Shown here: one piece after another, positions 1 to 13,100 of the stretch
Layout of the letters: each line of letters opens with the position of its first letter
Numbering within the stretch: the first letter of the stretch is position 1
From: Heterobilharzia americana
Lineage: Eukaryota; Platyhelminthes; Trematoda; Strigeidida; Schistosomatidae
Length of the DNA: 64,000 nucleotides
Direction of reading: 5' to 3'
Assembly: GCA_944470555.2 (NCBI GenBank)
Contig: CALYCZ020000321.1
Location: 1-64,000 of the forward strand
The notes under the pieces: model-generated
Databases searched by the model: none
What the model saw: the letters and a program-made list of their open reading frames with translations, nothing else
Told to the model about the DNA's origin: nothing
Made by a program: the position numbers and the translations under genes

Positions 1-3000
1 ATTGATTCGCTTATTGACCGAAAGTCCCTTTCTATCTCCACCAGTCGCCAACCAGAGGACTGTTGAAAACTAAGAGGTGTCGCACAGCTTTTTTCATAAT
101 AAAACTGGTCTATAAATGGAGCGATACTTCAAAGCTCATAGGCAACCTGAATAAACCATAGGCTCCTAAAAATCTTACACCAAATATAATACATCGAATT
201 GTTCCCTTCAATACTGTTTTATTTTTATATCTTCAAACCATACTATGTAATCTAGAGTATTGACCGATTGCTTTCAACCTATCACTTTGCAAGTTGGAGA
301 TAAAAATCAAGAGAAAACATCACAAAAGACAGTGATGGGCCGTTGAATACACAAAAATTTATCATATGACTATTCACGAAATACTTAGATCGAACTGTAG
401 ATTCTCCTGTTGGCTGAATGAACTATCGCAAAATTTATTCACACTTTTCTATTCGTCTCACCCTTGAACTACACGGTAACCTAACAAAACTATTACTTAT
501 AATACTGTTATTACTAACATTCTTGAGATGCTCTAATTATTTCACAAGGAGTAAATTTGGTGAAGTATCTTATTCAGAGAATTTCTTACTACATCAAACA
601 TGTTTTACGGGATAAACCCAATATTATTATCGCTATCATTATTACTACTATTATTAAAACTATCCAGCTAAATAATCATACAAGAAAAGCAAGTGAAATA
701 TTTCACGATAAGCTGTTGTAATGCTGTTACAGGAAATTACAGTTTATGTGTTCAAGTAATTTTAAGCTGGCCATCAATCCCCAGTGGCATACATTATTGG
801 TGTTTAAAATATACTTTTACCGATGCTTGGAAACATGAACCACCAGATTCTAATAAATCGGTTGAGTAGTAACATGCTCATTGCAAGACTTTCAGATCCT
901 TTTCTGGTTTTTCATAACACGATCTGAAACTAGAAAGAACATCTTTAAGAATTTTTACTTGTTTGGCGCTGATTCTCTTACTGATATCACGTCACATAAA
1001 TAAAACTGTCTTCATAAACATTGATTTCATACAAAACACTTGCCTGAAGCTTTCATCCATTTGAAAAAATTTGTGAATTCAGCGAACTTAAAGTGATTGA
1101 TCTCAATTATGAGATGTTACTTATTAACGAACTGAGTTTACGTTATCCTTCAACTCATGATTTAACTGCAATCAATTAAATCAAAAGTTTTCCGTAACAT
1201 TCCAAAAGTTCGCTTAGCTCTTGATTACATTTTGTTTTAATTCAATCATCTTTCTCCCAGTTCATTATACTGAATTAACCTAATACCTTGTTTCAGTCCA
1301 TTTTTATTATGTGCCTTAATTTTATATTATTAGTAAGTGAATTCAGAACTAAGCGAAAATGATTATAGAGTATTTTTCTGGTTTTCAATAATTTCTACAA
1401 TGACACTGGCATATGATGGAAACCACTTTAGTTAAGAATCGTTTAAAAACTGTACATAGCGACTGAAGAACTCGGACACTTGTTCCCAGCATTAATCAGG
1501 TTAGGAGACTCTGTTTATTTCTTAAAACACTTCGGAATTTGTTCCTGGGTCTTAATTTTGAATGGCCAGTAAGTCTCCCCTGTGTTTATGTGACTGAAAT
1601 TAAATTGGTAAATATAATAAGATATGTAATCATCTTTCACCTGTTTTAAGGCCTTCTCTGGGTACACAGGCTTCAAATTCCCAGCTATCCGAACCTTAGC
1701 TTCAGAAACAAATAGTCTCACCACGACTGAATAATACTGATGAAAAGTGTTTGTTAGGTTAAAACAGCTTTCATCATAAATTGACACCAATTCAGAAAGT
1801 ACTGAAACTGAGACTACTAAGCAAATGTTGCAGCCTAATTTAGAGGTTCTTATACATTCTGATCACTGCTAACTTATTCGTGATATGACGCTGTCATCCC
1901 TCGGTAAAACTGACTACCACGTCTTTCCATTCTTGAGTCTTTTATTTCTACAAGTCATATGTTTTAGTGAGAATCTACTAATCAGGATTTTTATTTTAAT
2001 TACATAAGACACTTTTGTAATATTCTTTTAGGTGGATACCCAATCCTACGTAGTGACAAATAACTCCCATTGAATGAGGTGGAATGTAAACTGACCTTTG
2101 ACCTTGTTACCTAGATTCATACATCTTGATTAGTTTAATTTCATGTTTTCAACTCTATATTAACAAACTTATTCAATATTTACTTGCGTTTCCTTTCGAT
2201 TATAGCTATCTGGGCAACACGTATCACAGTAAATGCCAGTGAACGGCGAGTATTCATTACTACTGCTCTACGGGAACTAATATTATATATACTCTTTTTA
2301 ACACTACTACTGATAAGTAAGAATAAGTAACGTTACTTTATTAAATCTTTATTAAAATAAAAATATTTTGTGTTTAACAAAGAGAAATACAATGAATACC
2401 TACATATATTTTGAGGACTTACTTTTTCAGAGATTGCCTAGTTCTCGAAACTCTCTATCTTCGTACTCATGTCTACCTAAGCAGAAGTTTGCTGAATCAC
2501 ATGAGTCTTGCCGTATAAAACTGTTCAAAGGAACTCTCTTCGATGAAATATTGGCCCTCCTCATATTAGTTATAATTCGATAGAATATGTGGACTGAAAT
2601 ATTCTTACTATCCCTGCATTAAGATGATGTTATCTGAACTCTAGGTGAAGATATTCTTCACAGGATGATTTTCTGAAGTGATGATCATTTACACAAGAAA
2701 AATGATCTGGCTTCTTTTGCTATACCAACTTCAGTCTCAAGTTTAAAATCAAAATGAATTGATTATTTGTATCAGGTTCGCATGAGTTAATTCCCCATCA
2801 CACTCGATGATGACCTACACTTAAATTCATCAGGAATATTTCATTCTGTTCAAATCTCTTCACAGTGACGTGACGGTAGCCATACTGCTATTCTTTCTAA
2901 TACTCAAACTTCATATGTTAAAACGTGCTTAACTTGTATGTTGAGCTGTGGCACCTGACGTTTCTTTTGTAAGTTTCATTTATGTTAAAGCTTGAAGTTC

Positions 3001-3977
3001 ACCGCTATTGATGTATATATGACTAACCGGTCAGTCATTTAAAAAAGTTAATGCACAATTGACTGCAGACAATGTAGAAACATTGGCGCAATTAATTCCT
3101 TGAAATCACTAACACAGAACTCAAGCTTCAACTCAGTTCTTCACATTCACCTGGTCTCTCAGCTCAGTCGATATAGCGTCAGGTTAGTAACTAAGATGCG
3201 GTTGATTCGAATCACGTCACAACTCAGATTCTCTTTTAACGTTATTCGTAAGTCGCTTAGATTTTAACTACATATTCAGAATCCTTTTTCTAATTTCATA
3301 TAAAATTGGTCAACAGTTAAATACACAGCCTAATTGTGTAGTACAAATTTACAGTAACACTCACTGTAAGAAGTGGTAGGTTGTGCTGCTTCATCAGTTG
3401 GTTAAGGATTAAAATAAAAGTTTTAGAATCTTGTTAATTGTCTGGATAGCTGTCACAATTACTATAGCTTCTGATAGTAGTGTACCTGATCATCAGATGG
3501 ATCTTTCAGTATACTTTAGCAAAATCTTATTGCTAATTTGTTTAAGTGGTTGCTTAAATTACGTACGTTTTTCATTGCTTGAAAAAGCATTCTAACCTAT
3601 TTAATTCAAATAAATTATAATTTGTCACGTTGAAGAACTTTCTAGAAACCTACAAAAATAGTCAAAGGAAACGCTAATGGTTTATTTAACTTTCGAGTTT
3701 AAGATATTGATCTTCATCATCCAAACACCAATAGACGTAATATTTCAATAGGTAACTATTTATCCTATGGAGTTCAATCTAGCACCTAGCTGTTGGTCAG
3801 TGTTCCAATTCAGTTGTCTGGATTCTTGACCAAACACTCTCACAGATGAGAGGTATCTTTGTGTCACATAGTAGGTGTGTTTCATAACCTATTACAAGAT
3901 CTTGTAAAAAAAATTTTTATTTTAATTAAATATTACTTCAGTTGCTCACTTTCCACCTTTTAATATATTGCTTACAG
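1..3977. other. 5' flank/intron of polycystin-2, no exon resolved
   Basis: AT-rich, non-coding-looking DNA. The first identified polycystin-2 exon starts with a split codon (two bases at 3978-3979), so at least one upstream exon must exist, encoding the N-terminus and most of S1. I searched this stretch for a short hydrophobic exon ending in codon phase 1 and did not find a convincing one. Open frames at 418-615 (+), 1515-1790 (-) and 2368-2583 (+) show no recognisable family. A tRNA-like repeat lies at about 3151-3225. Confidence 0.5.
3151..3225 (+). repeat. tRNA-derived SINE-like fragment
   Basis: The sequence has a box A-like start (agctcagtcgatatagcg) and a box B-like segment (ggttgattcgaatca) spaced as in tRNA-derived SINE heads. 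No foldable acceptor stem is evident, so it is called a repeat and not a tRNA gene. It may be the head of one of the SINE families seen further along the window. Confidence 0.4.
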
Positions 3978-4111
3978 TTGCATTGATGTCACTCAACTCA
4001 ATGACATATTTCTATTACACAAGCGTTTACAAACTATTCGTGTCACAAGATGCATCACAAGAAAATGCTAGACCATTTCAAAATATCAAAGATCAAACAG
4101 CTATGTGGGCT
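3978..4111 (+). CDS. PKD2: PKD2 exon: end of S1 and start of TOP domain
   Basis: Acceptor ...ttgcttacag before 3978 and donor gtaagt after 4111. The exon begins with the last two bases of a split codon and ends in phase 0. The translation includes [20 protein letters not shown], which matches the vertebrate stretch leaving S1 (M-S-S-x-x-Y-Y-Y-T), and ends TAMWA. With the next exon this reproduces the family's tryptophan-containing 'x-D-F-W-x-F-x-x-G-x-L-L-D' region with equal spacing. Confidence 0.88.
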
Positions 4112-7100
4112 GTAAGTTAGTTCATTCAATACTGATCACTTTTCCATGGTTTTTTCTATTATATTTTTTGTGTATTAAAAATTTATGGTTAACAGCTTTG
4201 CTATATTCCCAATCAACAGGAAGTCGGGTTTAAGCTGTGGTTTAGTGCCAAAAGTTGGGTTGAGTGGATACGACCGGCTTTTTTTTAAATGTCGTCGTTA
4301 CAGCAAGGCTGGAAGATCTGTCTATGTGTATATGATACAATTGTAATAAACTTAGAATTAAGAAATCGATTCAGTCAGTCTCTCACCAAGAACAACCATT
4401 TTATTAACTCCAGTATCCTCTGTTCTTCAGATTGTTTAGGATCTGAAAAAACACGTTATTTTGATGGTAGTTACCAACCTCCAGTTGAATTACCACTAAG
4501 AATCTATCGATACAACAAATTTTTCAGTGTAGTTCGGCAGCTCACAAATTATATGCCATGTATTCTTACTAATACCTAGTTAGGGATGTTCATATTACTT
4601 TTTGGCGAGCTTAAATGCAGTCTTAGGTGACGTCACGTTTGAATACCTTTTCGTTGTTACTTAAACATTTTATTTTTCAGAGAAAACGTCTCCCAAATGA
4701 CTGAGAGCGTTTGCAGTATTACCAATCACACCTAGTGCTTTTAATGTTACCCAATGTATCAGCTTTCGATCAAGGCATCCACCTGATATCTCTCTCTAAA
4801 CTTAAAGAGACTTTAATGTATCTTTTAGGTCACTACTTCATATTTTGTAAGCTTCTCACAGAGCTTTTGATTTTACAAGATATCTTAGAAAAATTGTATG
4901 CTGATGGTGAATATCATGTCATTCTGATGTGATATATTAATTTCCTTTACCGACTATAAATGTAGGCTCAAATAAGTCATCTAGTCTTTAAGTATGTTCA
5001 TATTAGATTAAACATCAGTTCCCTTTGGGTTGCAGATGAGTGTCTACAAGCATGAAACCTCATTCTTGGGCATTCTTGAAATCGGCTCCATTGGAGTAGT
5101 ATCCTCATCTCTGCTTAAATAATTTGGAGGCTGAATGAATACTTTTCAGCTCCTAAACTTAATGACTCAGCACCATGTTGCATTGTATTTGCTCAAATGG
5201 TTGTTGTTAGTCTGAAGAAAGTAGCGGATTTAATGCTTGTTAGCGCCCATCACTAAAGCGCAGACCGAAAACTGATGAAACTCCTGCTGTCTGTCGTACA
5301 CTTGCCTATATTATTTTTACAGCTAAGGTCGTTATTTTCAGACGGCTCTTCTGAGACATTGACCAGTAGTCATCTACTTGTGTGCATATCCCATAAATCC
5401 ATTGCATTGTAAGTTAAGTAGCTAAGATTTTCTGCATAATTTAGTCAGTGTAACTGATTAGTCAACCATAATCATTTATCGACGAATATCACGAAACGTT
5501 TTTAGTCTACTTAAATACTTTATCAGTAACATAAATGTGTCTATGGAAAATGAGCGTAGGTAATGGCAGCCACTGATTTGAAGTCTAAGAAATCTTTGAC
5601 AGATTGTAAAATACCCTGAAGCACAACAACGCACTGGGAATTTTGTCCCTCCTCACAACAGATTTCGATATAATTTTAAGCCATACTATTTATTTAAACA
5701 GTCCATTCAATCTGGCTAAATGACTCCCATAAACAGCTGGGATATATTAAAATAAATGAATAACTGCAATCCAATAAAGTCAGACAAGTCGGTATGCCAG
5801 AAGACAAGTTACACATCTTGTATAAACGCTAATGGTACTATGGCCTGGCTGCCAAAACCTTATCGACTAGCATGGCCTTTCAAAAAGTAATCTAACATTT
5901 CCAAGTCGGTTACCTAAAGCAGTTGAACTACTATTTCTTAATGAATGCGTCTATGAACACAAGTGAAGTCCTAAGGAAGACAATCAGTATTCGCACAGAC
6001 ACAACTACATGATGCAAGATTTGAGTTGCACAAAATGGGCACCGGAAAATAAGATGAAAGTGAGTTACTTTCTGTATCTCTCAATCAAAACTTCAGAAAT
6101 AACTTTTGAGAAACCCATCGTTACCACTACATATTCAGAAAGTGATAAGAATCTTCACTACCCGATTTTTTTTCAGGCAGCTATAGTAATTTTCTAGTGT
6201 AACTTATTTCTGGTGAATAACGACTGCGAAGCAAAGCTATCTGAAGTTCACTTGTAATCGTTACAAATCCAGGTATTGTGTAGCGAAATTCCTGGTTTAT
6301 CCCATATCGGATTCTTTTATTTTAGCTCCCACTTTATGTCCAATTATTTCCTATCATTAGTTTATTGGTGAACGGTATTTCTGTGATTGCTATAACGGTT
6401 GCTAGCATTTGACCTAATGGTGAAAACATCCAATCTTGATGTCCAAGAGTGACTATTAAATGATTTTGAGTGTACCAATAAGAAAACGGTTATTTCTTTC
6501 CGGTATTAATGAATAAATGAAAACAAACTTAAAGTAGACACGTCTTCTTAATTATGTTTAGGAACTGACTGATGTTTTCAACTGCTTTTTTCTGCTTAGA
6601 GTAAAATTATTTGCAGCAATGATATTCATTCATGTGGCTATAAAACATTAATGAATGTAAATAAACCTTATATGAACCTCAATCATTCATAAATTATTCG
6701 CAAGGACACCTATTGAGTTAGTCAAGTGGTAGAGTTTGAAGATTTCAAAATGTGATAAAGTTCATGACGTTGGATATGAGGTGCAGATCTATAGACTTCA
6801 AGGTGTAAAACTTAAAAATTAAGCCGTAAAGCACCATACAAGTTGCAGTCGCTTGCTCAGAAAAGAGGTACTACTCTCTTTTTTTGTTATTTTGAAGTTG
6901 ACTGGAGTTAAATGGTATGATTTAGGCAAATAAAATGAGAAACTTTATTTGGTATTAGAGTAATAAACTTAATATTGCAGAATACTCAATCGGTAACTGA
7001 CTGTCTATAATTTTGTTCGTTATACGAAAAGCGGCCACATGAAAAATCCCTCAGGACTAGAGAACAGTGCTTGACGATGATAAGGAAAATAATTCCCTTC

Positions 7101-10100
7101 GTTTCAATCGGAATTCTCATCCCCAAAATCCTGCGTAAACTAGTTTGTAATCAGCGAAATCCGTTCAGTAATTCCAAGCTTTCCAGAACCTTTGCACAGT
7201 CACCTAACAACTTGATTGGTCAATTCAGAATCCTTCGGTAATCACTCAAAAATGGCAAGATTCCTTAGTTTGACAAACGTAGATTTTCAAATAGACACTT
7301 TAAATTAAATCAAGGTTTCACAATCCGTACCAAATGACAAGATTGGCACAAGTGATACCTATCCACTGCAAAGTTTAGTTTCTATACGCAATACTAGCCT
7401 AAATAAGAGCATGGTTGGAGAAACCTGAAACCATTTCTATTCAGTTACGTGTAAACTACCCCTCCTCCTGGAGTCTCAGGATAATCAACTTCTGTGGAAC
7501 AGTTCTGAGAGAATTTCCATAATTTGGGAGCTGAATGAAGAACGAAGTGGATACTGATTCCTCTGAGACTCATTTTCCGTAAATGTTTAAAAATGGACTT
7601 CATAATGCTATGATAACACCTAGAACTATATCGCATATTTTGATGGTTCTTTTTTATTTCAAGTGAACCATCTGAGTTGAATAAAAACGATATTTATTTG
7701 ATAAATCTGTTTACAGCTTGTGCTTAATATCTTTAAAAGTATCTGACCTCACTGTGAGCCAGTAAAATTACTCATCTCCACTATTTAGTGCGGCAACTCT
7801 AGTAGTTATGAAATCAGTAACAATAATGATAATAACAACAGGCCAACTGAGGATTAATTAACTAAGTAGTATACTAGGCCATGAGATATAACTTAAGTAT
7901 GTTCACTAACAATAACGACTGGACATCTAAACTTCGCTAGATATATTGAATTATTTTGTTTTCTAATTCACCTGTAGGGATTTTACTGCACAGATTAGTG
8001 AGTGATAGCTTCACAATCAAAAACATTTTAGTGATTATATTTCAACGAGTGACTTTAAAGGCCACCCTAACAACTGCTGAGATAACCAATTAGCGTGCTA
8101 TATCTTATGAAGAACTACCTTTCTGGCTGCAATACTCATACCTGATTGGCAAGTTCAGAAATTGCCAGGGTGGATTTTAAAGTCGCCCGTTTTAACCTTA
8201 GTTTTAGGAAATCTAAATATATTTTCTGAAACATGCCCCGGACAAGTTTACGGAATTTCAGCAAAATCATTATACAAAACGAATTTCACTGGAAGCTAAC
8301 CAACCTGGTCTCTTCTATCGCCAATGCTATTTAAAGTGCATCAGCTATGAGGTGGAATTATCATATGGTGACTCACTATGTTACATCATACATTGTCACA
8401 TTCGGCCTATAAGGATACTAGTAGTTCACTGACGACATCTTCGATGGCTGCATCACAGGAAAAGTTCTATTTTCAAACTGGATGGGAGATTTTCCCAGTT
8501 TAGCATGACAGATTTCTATCAGCGACCGAGTTTTAAAGCATTCATCTCGTTTAGTAGTATATTTTATCATTTCGTGATATTTTCAATGAGCTATTACAAC
8601 CTAGTATCTTAACTGTAAGAACTGTCAACCTGGACTATGCAATTTATAAATATATGGCAACCAGTCATCCATTTACTAATCGCCTTTAAACCCACTTCTA
8701 CTTCTGATAAACTTCTGTAACTTTCTAATAATCACCTTAATTAAATTAATTTTTTTAACCTGAAATATCATTTAAACAACAACATTTCACTTCATCTTCA
8801 TCAAGTACATTCAAGGCCAGTTACTGGATGCATTATTTTGGGATACATGGTATAATCGTTTAGATGTTCCATTCAATGAAAGAGAATTCATGGGTCATGA
8901 CAATAAACTTTTAGGCGTTGTGCGTCTTCGACAACTCAGAGTAGATCCACTGAAGTGTAAAACAGAAAAAATATGCGAAATATTATTCCAAATTGTTATC
9001 CTGCTTATAGTACAAGTGCACGTTATACAGGTTCAATAGAAGTACAAGGTAATATAATACCTTATTATACAGTTAAAGCGTAAGTCCAGAATGTCTTGAA
9101 ACATTCAATACTCAAAAATAAATTGTTGATTGTATTTGCTTGTTTATTCTGTAAATTTCAAACCATCTCTGAAAAATGTTATAACAATGGGACCAATATG
9201 GTATCAGTCTTTGACCTTTTCAGCTGGTCATTTTGGCGTACATAAATAGCCAAATTTCACTGAAAAATACAATCAAAAGTAGAGTTTTATTAGAAGATGA
9301 ATAATGATGCATATGCAAACAATTTTGAACAATCAGAGCATAAGACTACTTATCTCAACATTCTGTATGAAAACACAACCGAAGTGGAGTAAAGTTGAAT
9401 ACGATAACTACGAATGTAAGCAATTTCTATTCAATAAGATCGCGAATATCTGGATAGGAATATTTAAGTACTAATTGAAACGTCCATGAAAATATCTTTA
9501 TTAAAGTTTGTAATGTGCTGCGTCTCAATAGAGAGAGTTTGTAGAGGGCTACCATAAAGAGGTGACTCACGCAGTGTTATTTCGCATCGAAGGCTAAGGT
9601 CCGCTATCAGCAAAATATACTGTGCCAGCAAGGCTTATCAAATTGCAATGATGGAATGTGGTCAGCAGTGGAATTCAAGATGCGCATCTCATTTTATTTG
9701 GGACCCATCATCTGGATGTACCTGCCTTCCAGTGGGTGTTGTATCATGAAGATTGGAATTGGGACCGACCACTTCAAGTGTCAGAGCGTTTTCCACTAGA
9801 CCACCGAGCCATAATATCCACTTCTTGTGCAATGAATATAGTTTTAGTATTATTGCTTATATTATACCGTCATTGACTGAACTAAATTGAACGGTCTCTA
9901 TTGGCGTATGGGCTCCTGCGCAGATGCCTCGATATTGCCTGTGTTTTAATTCTATATATTAATGATAGATATATCGAGGCATCCGCGCAGGACCCCATAT
10001 ACCAATGGAGACCGTTCAATTCAGTTCAGTCAACGATGGTATAACACAAGCAATAATACTAAGGCTTATCAAAGTTGAGAAAAGAAGGTAAGTTTTTACA

Positions 10101-13100
10101 CAGAAGTCGCCATCATATAAATGATTACTTCACATCCCACTGGACCTGCAACTTTGTTGATACGTACATAAGGAACAGTAATTTGACCACTGGATGGCAA
10201 AGAATTTTTCCTGATGGTCATGAAAACAGTTGATAAGTTTATGTAGCAAACGTGCCTCTTCATTCAAAGTAAGATATTACAAATGCTGGTGTTAAAACAG
10301 TTTTTAAAGATTTTGCAGAAACGACCATTGGTTTACAGTTGGATTTAAAGCAGTGTGCTCAAATGCAGTCTGCCTCTACACCTGACTTGACCTATCTCAT
10401 TTCATTATCTTTCTTACTCTTACATCATCTATGATCGTAACTGTTTCACCTCACCTCCTTCCATACTAAAATATTTTACGTAAACTTGTAGTTATATTAT
10501 TCAAGATGTATTGGGCTAATGAACCATATTTCTGTGGCAAAATTCAGCTTCTAACCTGCTGGCCAAAGTGTCAAAATGGATCAATAGTTTTCAGCGTTAG
10601 GAATATAAATGTACGTGTACTTCACAGAATGCTACTTTGTAACTACTTACTACTATCCTTTTATTTGGACGAAAAATCCTTGGAGTGAACCGTGTATCCC
10701 GCCACCCGACTGAGCCCTCATAAACGGGTGTAGATTAAATGTTTGAGCAATAAATATACGATTTGGGATCATTGGGATCATTGATCTGATAGTGAAGACT
10801 AACTGAACAATACAGTAGGTTATTCTTTTCCAGTAAGGTGGTTTTGGATGTGATTATTAAAGCTATATAAATCAAAAGTATCAGATTTCAAAATATATGA
10901 ACCACTGCATTCCAACCAAGTAATTAAATGGCGTTTCAAACATGAGTCTAGAATGTCCTAGACTCAATCTTGTGTGTGATCTTTACTACTACCTACTTAG
11001 GGTTTCTATGCTAGCACAAAACTGCTAATTGCCTCCAGCTGTTGTCAAACGATTTTTAATTCACATTAACCAATGAATAAAAGACATATTACTAAGGTTT
11101 TCTCTTTTTATCTTAAGATAATATTTATTGACCAAATTGCCAGAATTATATTTAGGTAGTCATTTATTTGGTGTTGAGCATTATTTTGCACCAGTATAAC
11201 AATGTACTGTTGCACATCCAGTTCAGCTAACTATTATTCGCGTTTTTTAAATTTAGTTGGAACTTCAGTGATGAAAGTGTGACAGGAGCAACCGGTTTTT
11301 CTGCACCATATGGTTACTACGATGGCTCAGGTTATGTACAGGATCTTTCCAGGTCACGTAACGTAACTGAAGCCATTTTAAATGAATTGTTTCAAGGGCG
11401 ATGGATAGACCAATCAACTCGTGTTCTGTTTATTGATTTCACAGTATATAATGCAAATGTTAACATGTTTATCATTGTAAAGTAAGTTTTTTTATCATGT
11501 ATTGCTTTTAAATGATACTGGTGCTGTTGGAGTTTCCATTCGTCGCCTTCCCTGATCGACTTTACCTTTTTTTCTGCATCACATATATAAATGAGGATGA
11601 TTTTTAAAGGTGAAAGAAACCCTAGTACACTCTAAAGTCCGAACAAACTGCCTCTATGTTTTCCATTCGCAGTTTTTATTGACTGATTAAAAGGAGACAA
11701 ACATCAATAGGTTTCAGTTTTGCGTCAATTACAGAGTGTCCTATGAATGACAGGAATACAACTGATGATTCTTAGTTAAACTAATTGGTTGGTTGGTGTT
11801 TTCATCCCACACCTGAAGGCAGCAGTGACTGACTGGTAGTTAAGTGCACTCTCTGGAAACTTCTTCCTTGATGGACTAATTACTAGTCAGTACAGCAGTG
11901 AAATCATCTATGAGGAAGTCACTAGCTCCAGTCCTTTATCAATCCAGGTTTTCTTCCTACTTCAGTAATCTACTAGCACAGGTTATATCAAATATCCTGT
12001 TTATTTTCATATAGCAAGAATAAATTCATTTTAATTTTTTTGTGAAATATAAGTACTTCTTCAAAATAACATTATTGAGAAGAAACCTTAGTGACTTGAC
12101 TGAAATTTCTTCTGATTAAAGAATTAAAATGAAAAAACTGGCGTAGTTTCTATATTTCAATATCAAGTGCTCAAAATTTAAGACGAAGTTTGATAATTTC
12201 TAGTTGTTTTACATCTTGCATCATGAATAATGTGAGTGTTATTGCAAAATCTTTATTATAATTATTTATACTGTAACACACAGACTTATCGAATATTCAC
12301 TTCCTACACGTGATGCAGTTCTTCATGAGTTCGTTTGAAAAGACTAGTACTGTTAACTATAAAGGATGGGTAAATCTATTTGAACAGTGAAACACACCAG
12401 GATGATAAACGTTAGAGATATAGAGCTTCATGCCACTTGTCGTTAAAATTATTTCCTTATGATCAACTTCTCTTCATATTGTTACTTCTAAAAGAAGTGA
12501 TAATTACCCAATGTATCTAAGATAGTTTTAGCTGTTGAACCGCTCTTGATGTACGCTGGTGATGACAGTAGCTATCAAAAGAGACGTTGAGACCAGAAAG
12601 ATAGATAGGTTTCTCTATTCAGCTGACAGAGCTCCAGGTCGGTGACTTAGAGGTAGCTCAGTTTTCCTACCAACTACAGAAACCATTTCCTGAAAAAAGT
12701 GAGTAGTTTGTAACTTTGGTGGCGTGATGGCTAGAGAAATCAATCAGTTTTATATAATATGACTGCAGTAAAGTAGTATAAAAGACTTTATCTCAATTAC
12801 TGGAAAACGATCATAAAAATCATTTATTTTAGGAAGATACTGAAATATTGATTAAAGAATAATTTGCAATCTATTTCACCTGATTGCAACTTCAGTTATG
12901 TCGTCATCGGAAAGCTGTAGCATTAGTCACCAGGTCTTGTCCATTTCATATAACTTTCAATAACTAGATTACTACTTACCTGTTGCAACATTTATCAACT
13001 CTATGGGGAAGCTTCACTCTTTGGAAGTTATTTCGAGATAATGTGATAATCAGTTGCAGTTACAGCTGTATATGCTCATGTAGCTTAGCGTTCATGTTTC

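Larger units (their letters stand above)
9080..11256 (+). other. PKD2 intron, 2.2 kb, with inverted SINE unit
   Basis: GT...AG intron. The centre (9652-10063) is a SINE-like copy plus a long inverted repeat, entered separately. The rest is AT-rich, and the open frame at 10506-10688 has no recognisable domain. Confidence 0.5.

Noticed and set aside
418..615. Hydrophobic 65-codon open frame on + strand, a possible PKD2 S1 exon
   Set aside because: No splice donor in the required phase and no similarity to the sequence preceding PKD2 S1.
1515..1790. 91-codon open frame on the minus strand
   Set aside because: No recognisable domain, no splice or promoter context, and frames of this length arise by chance.
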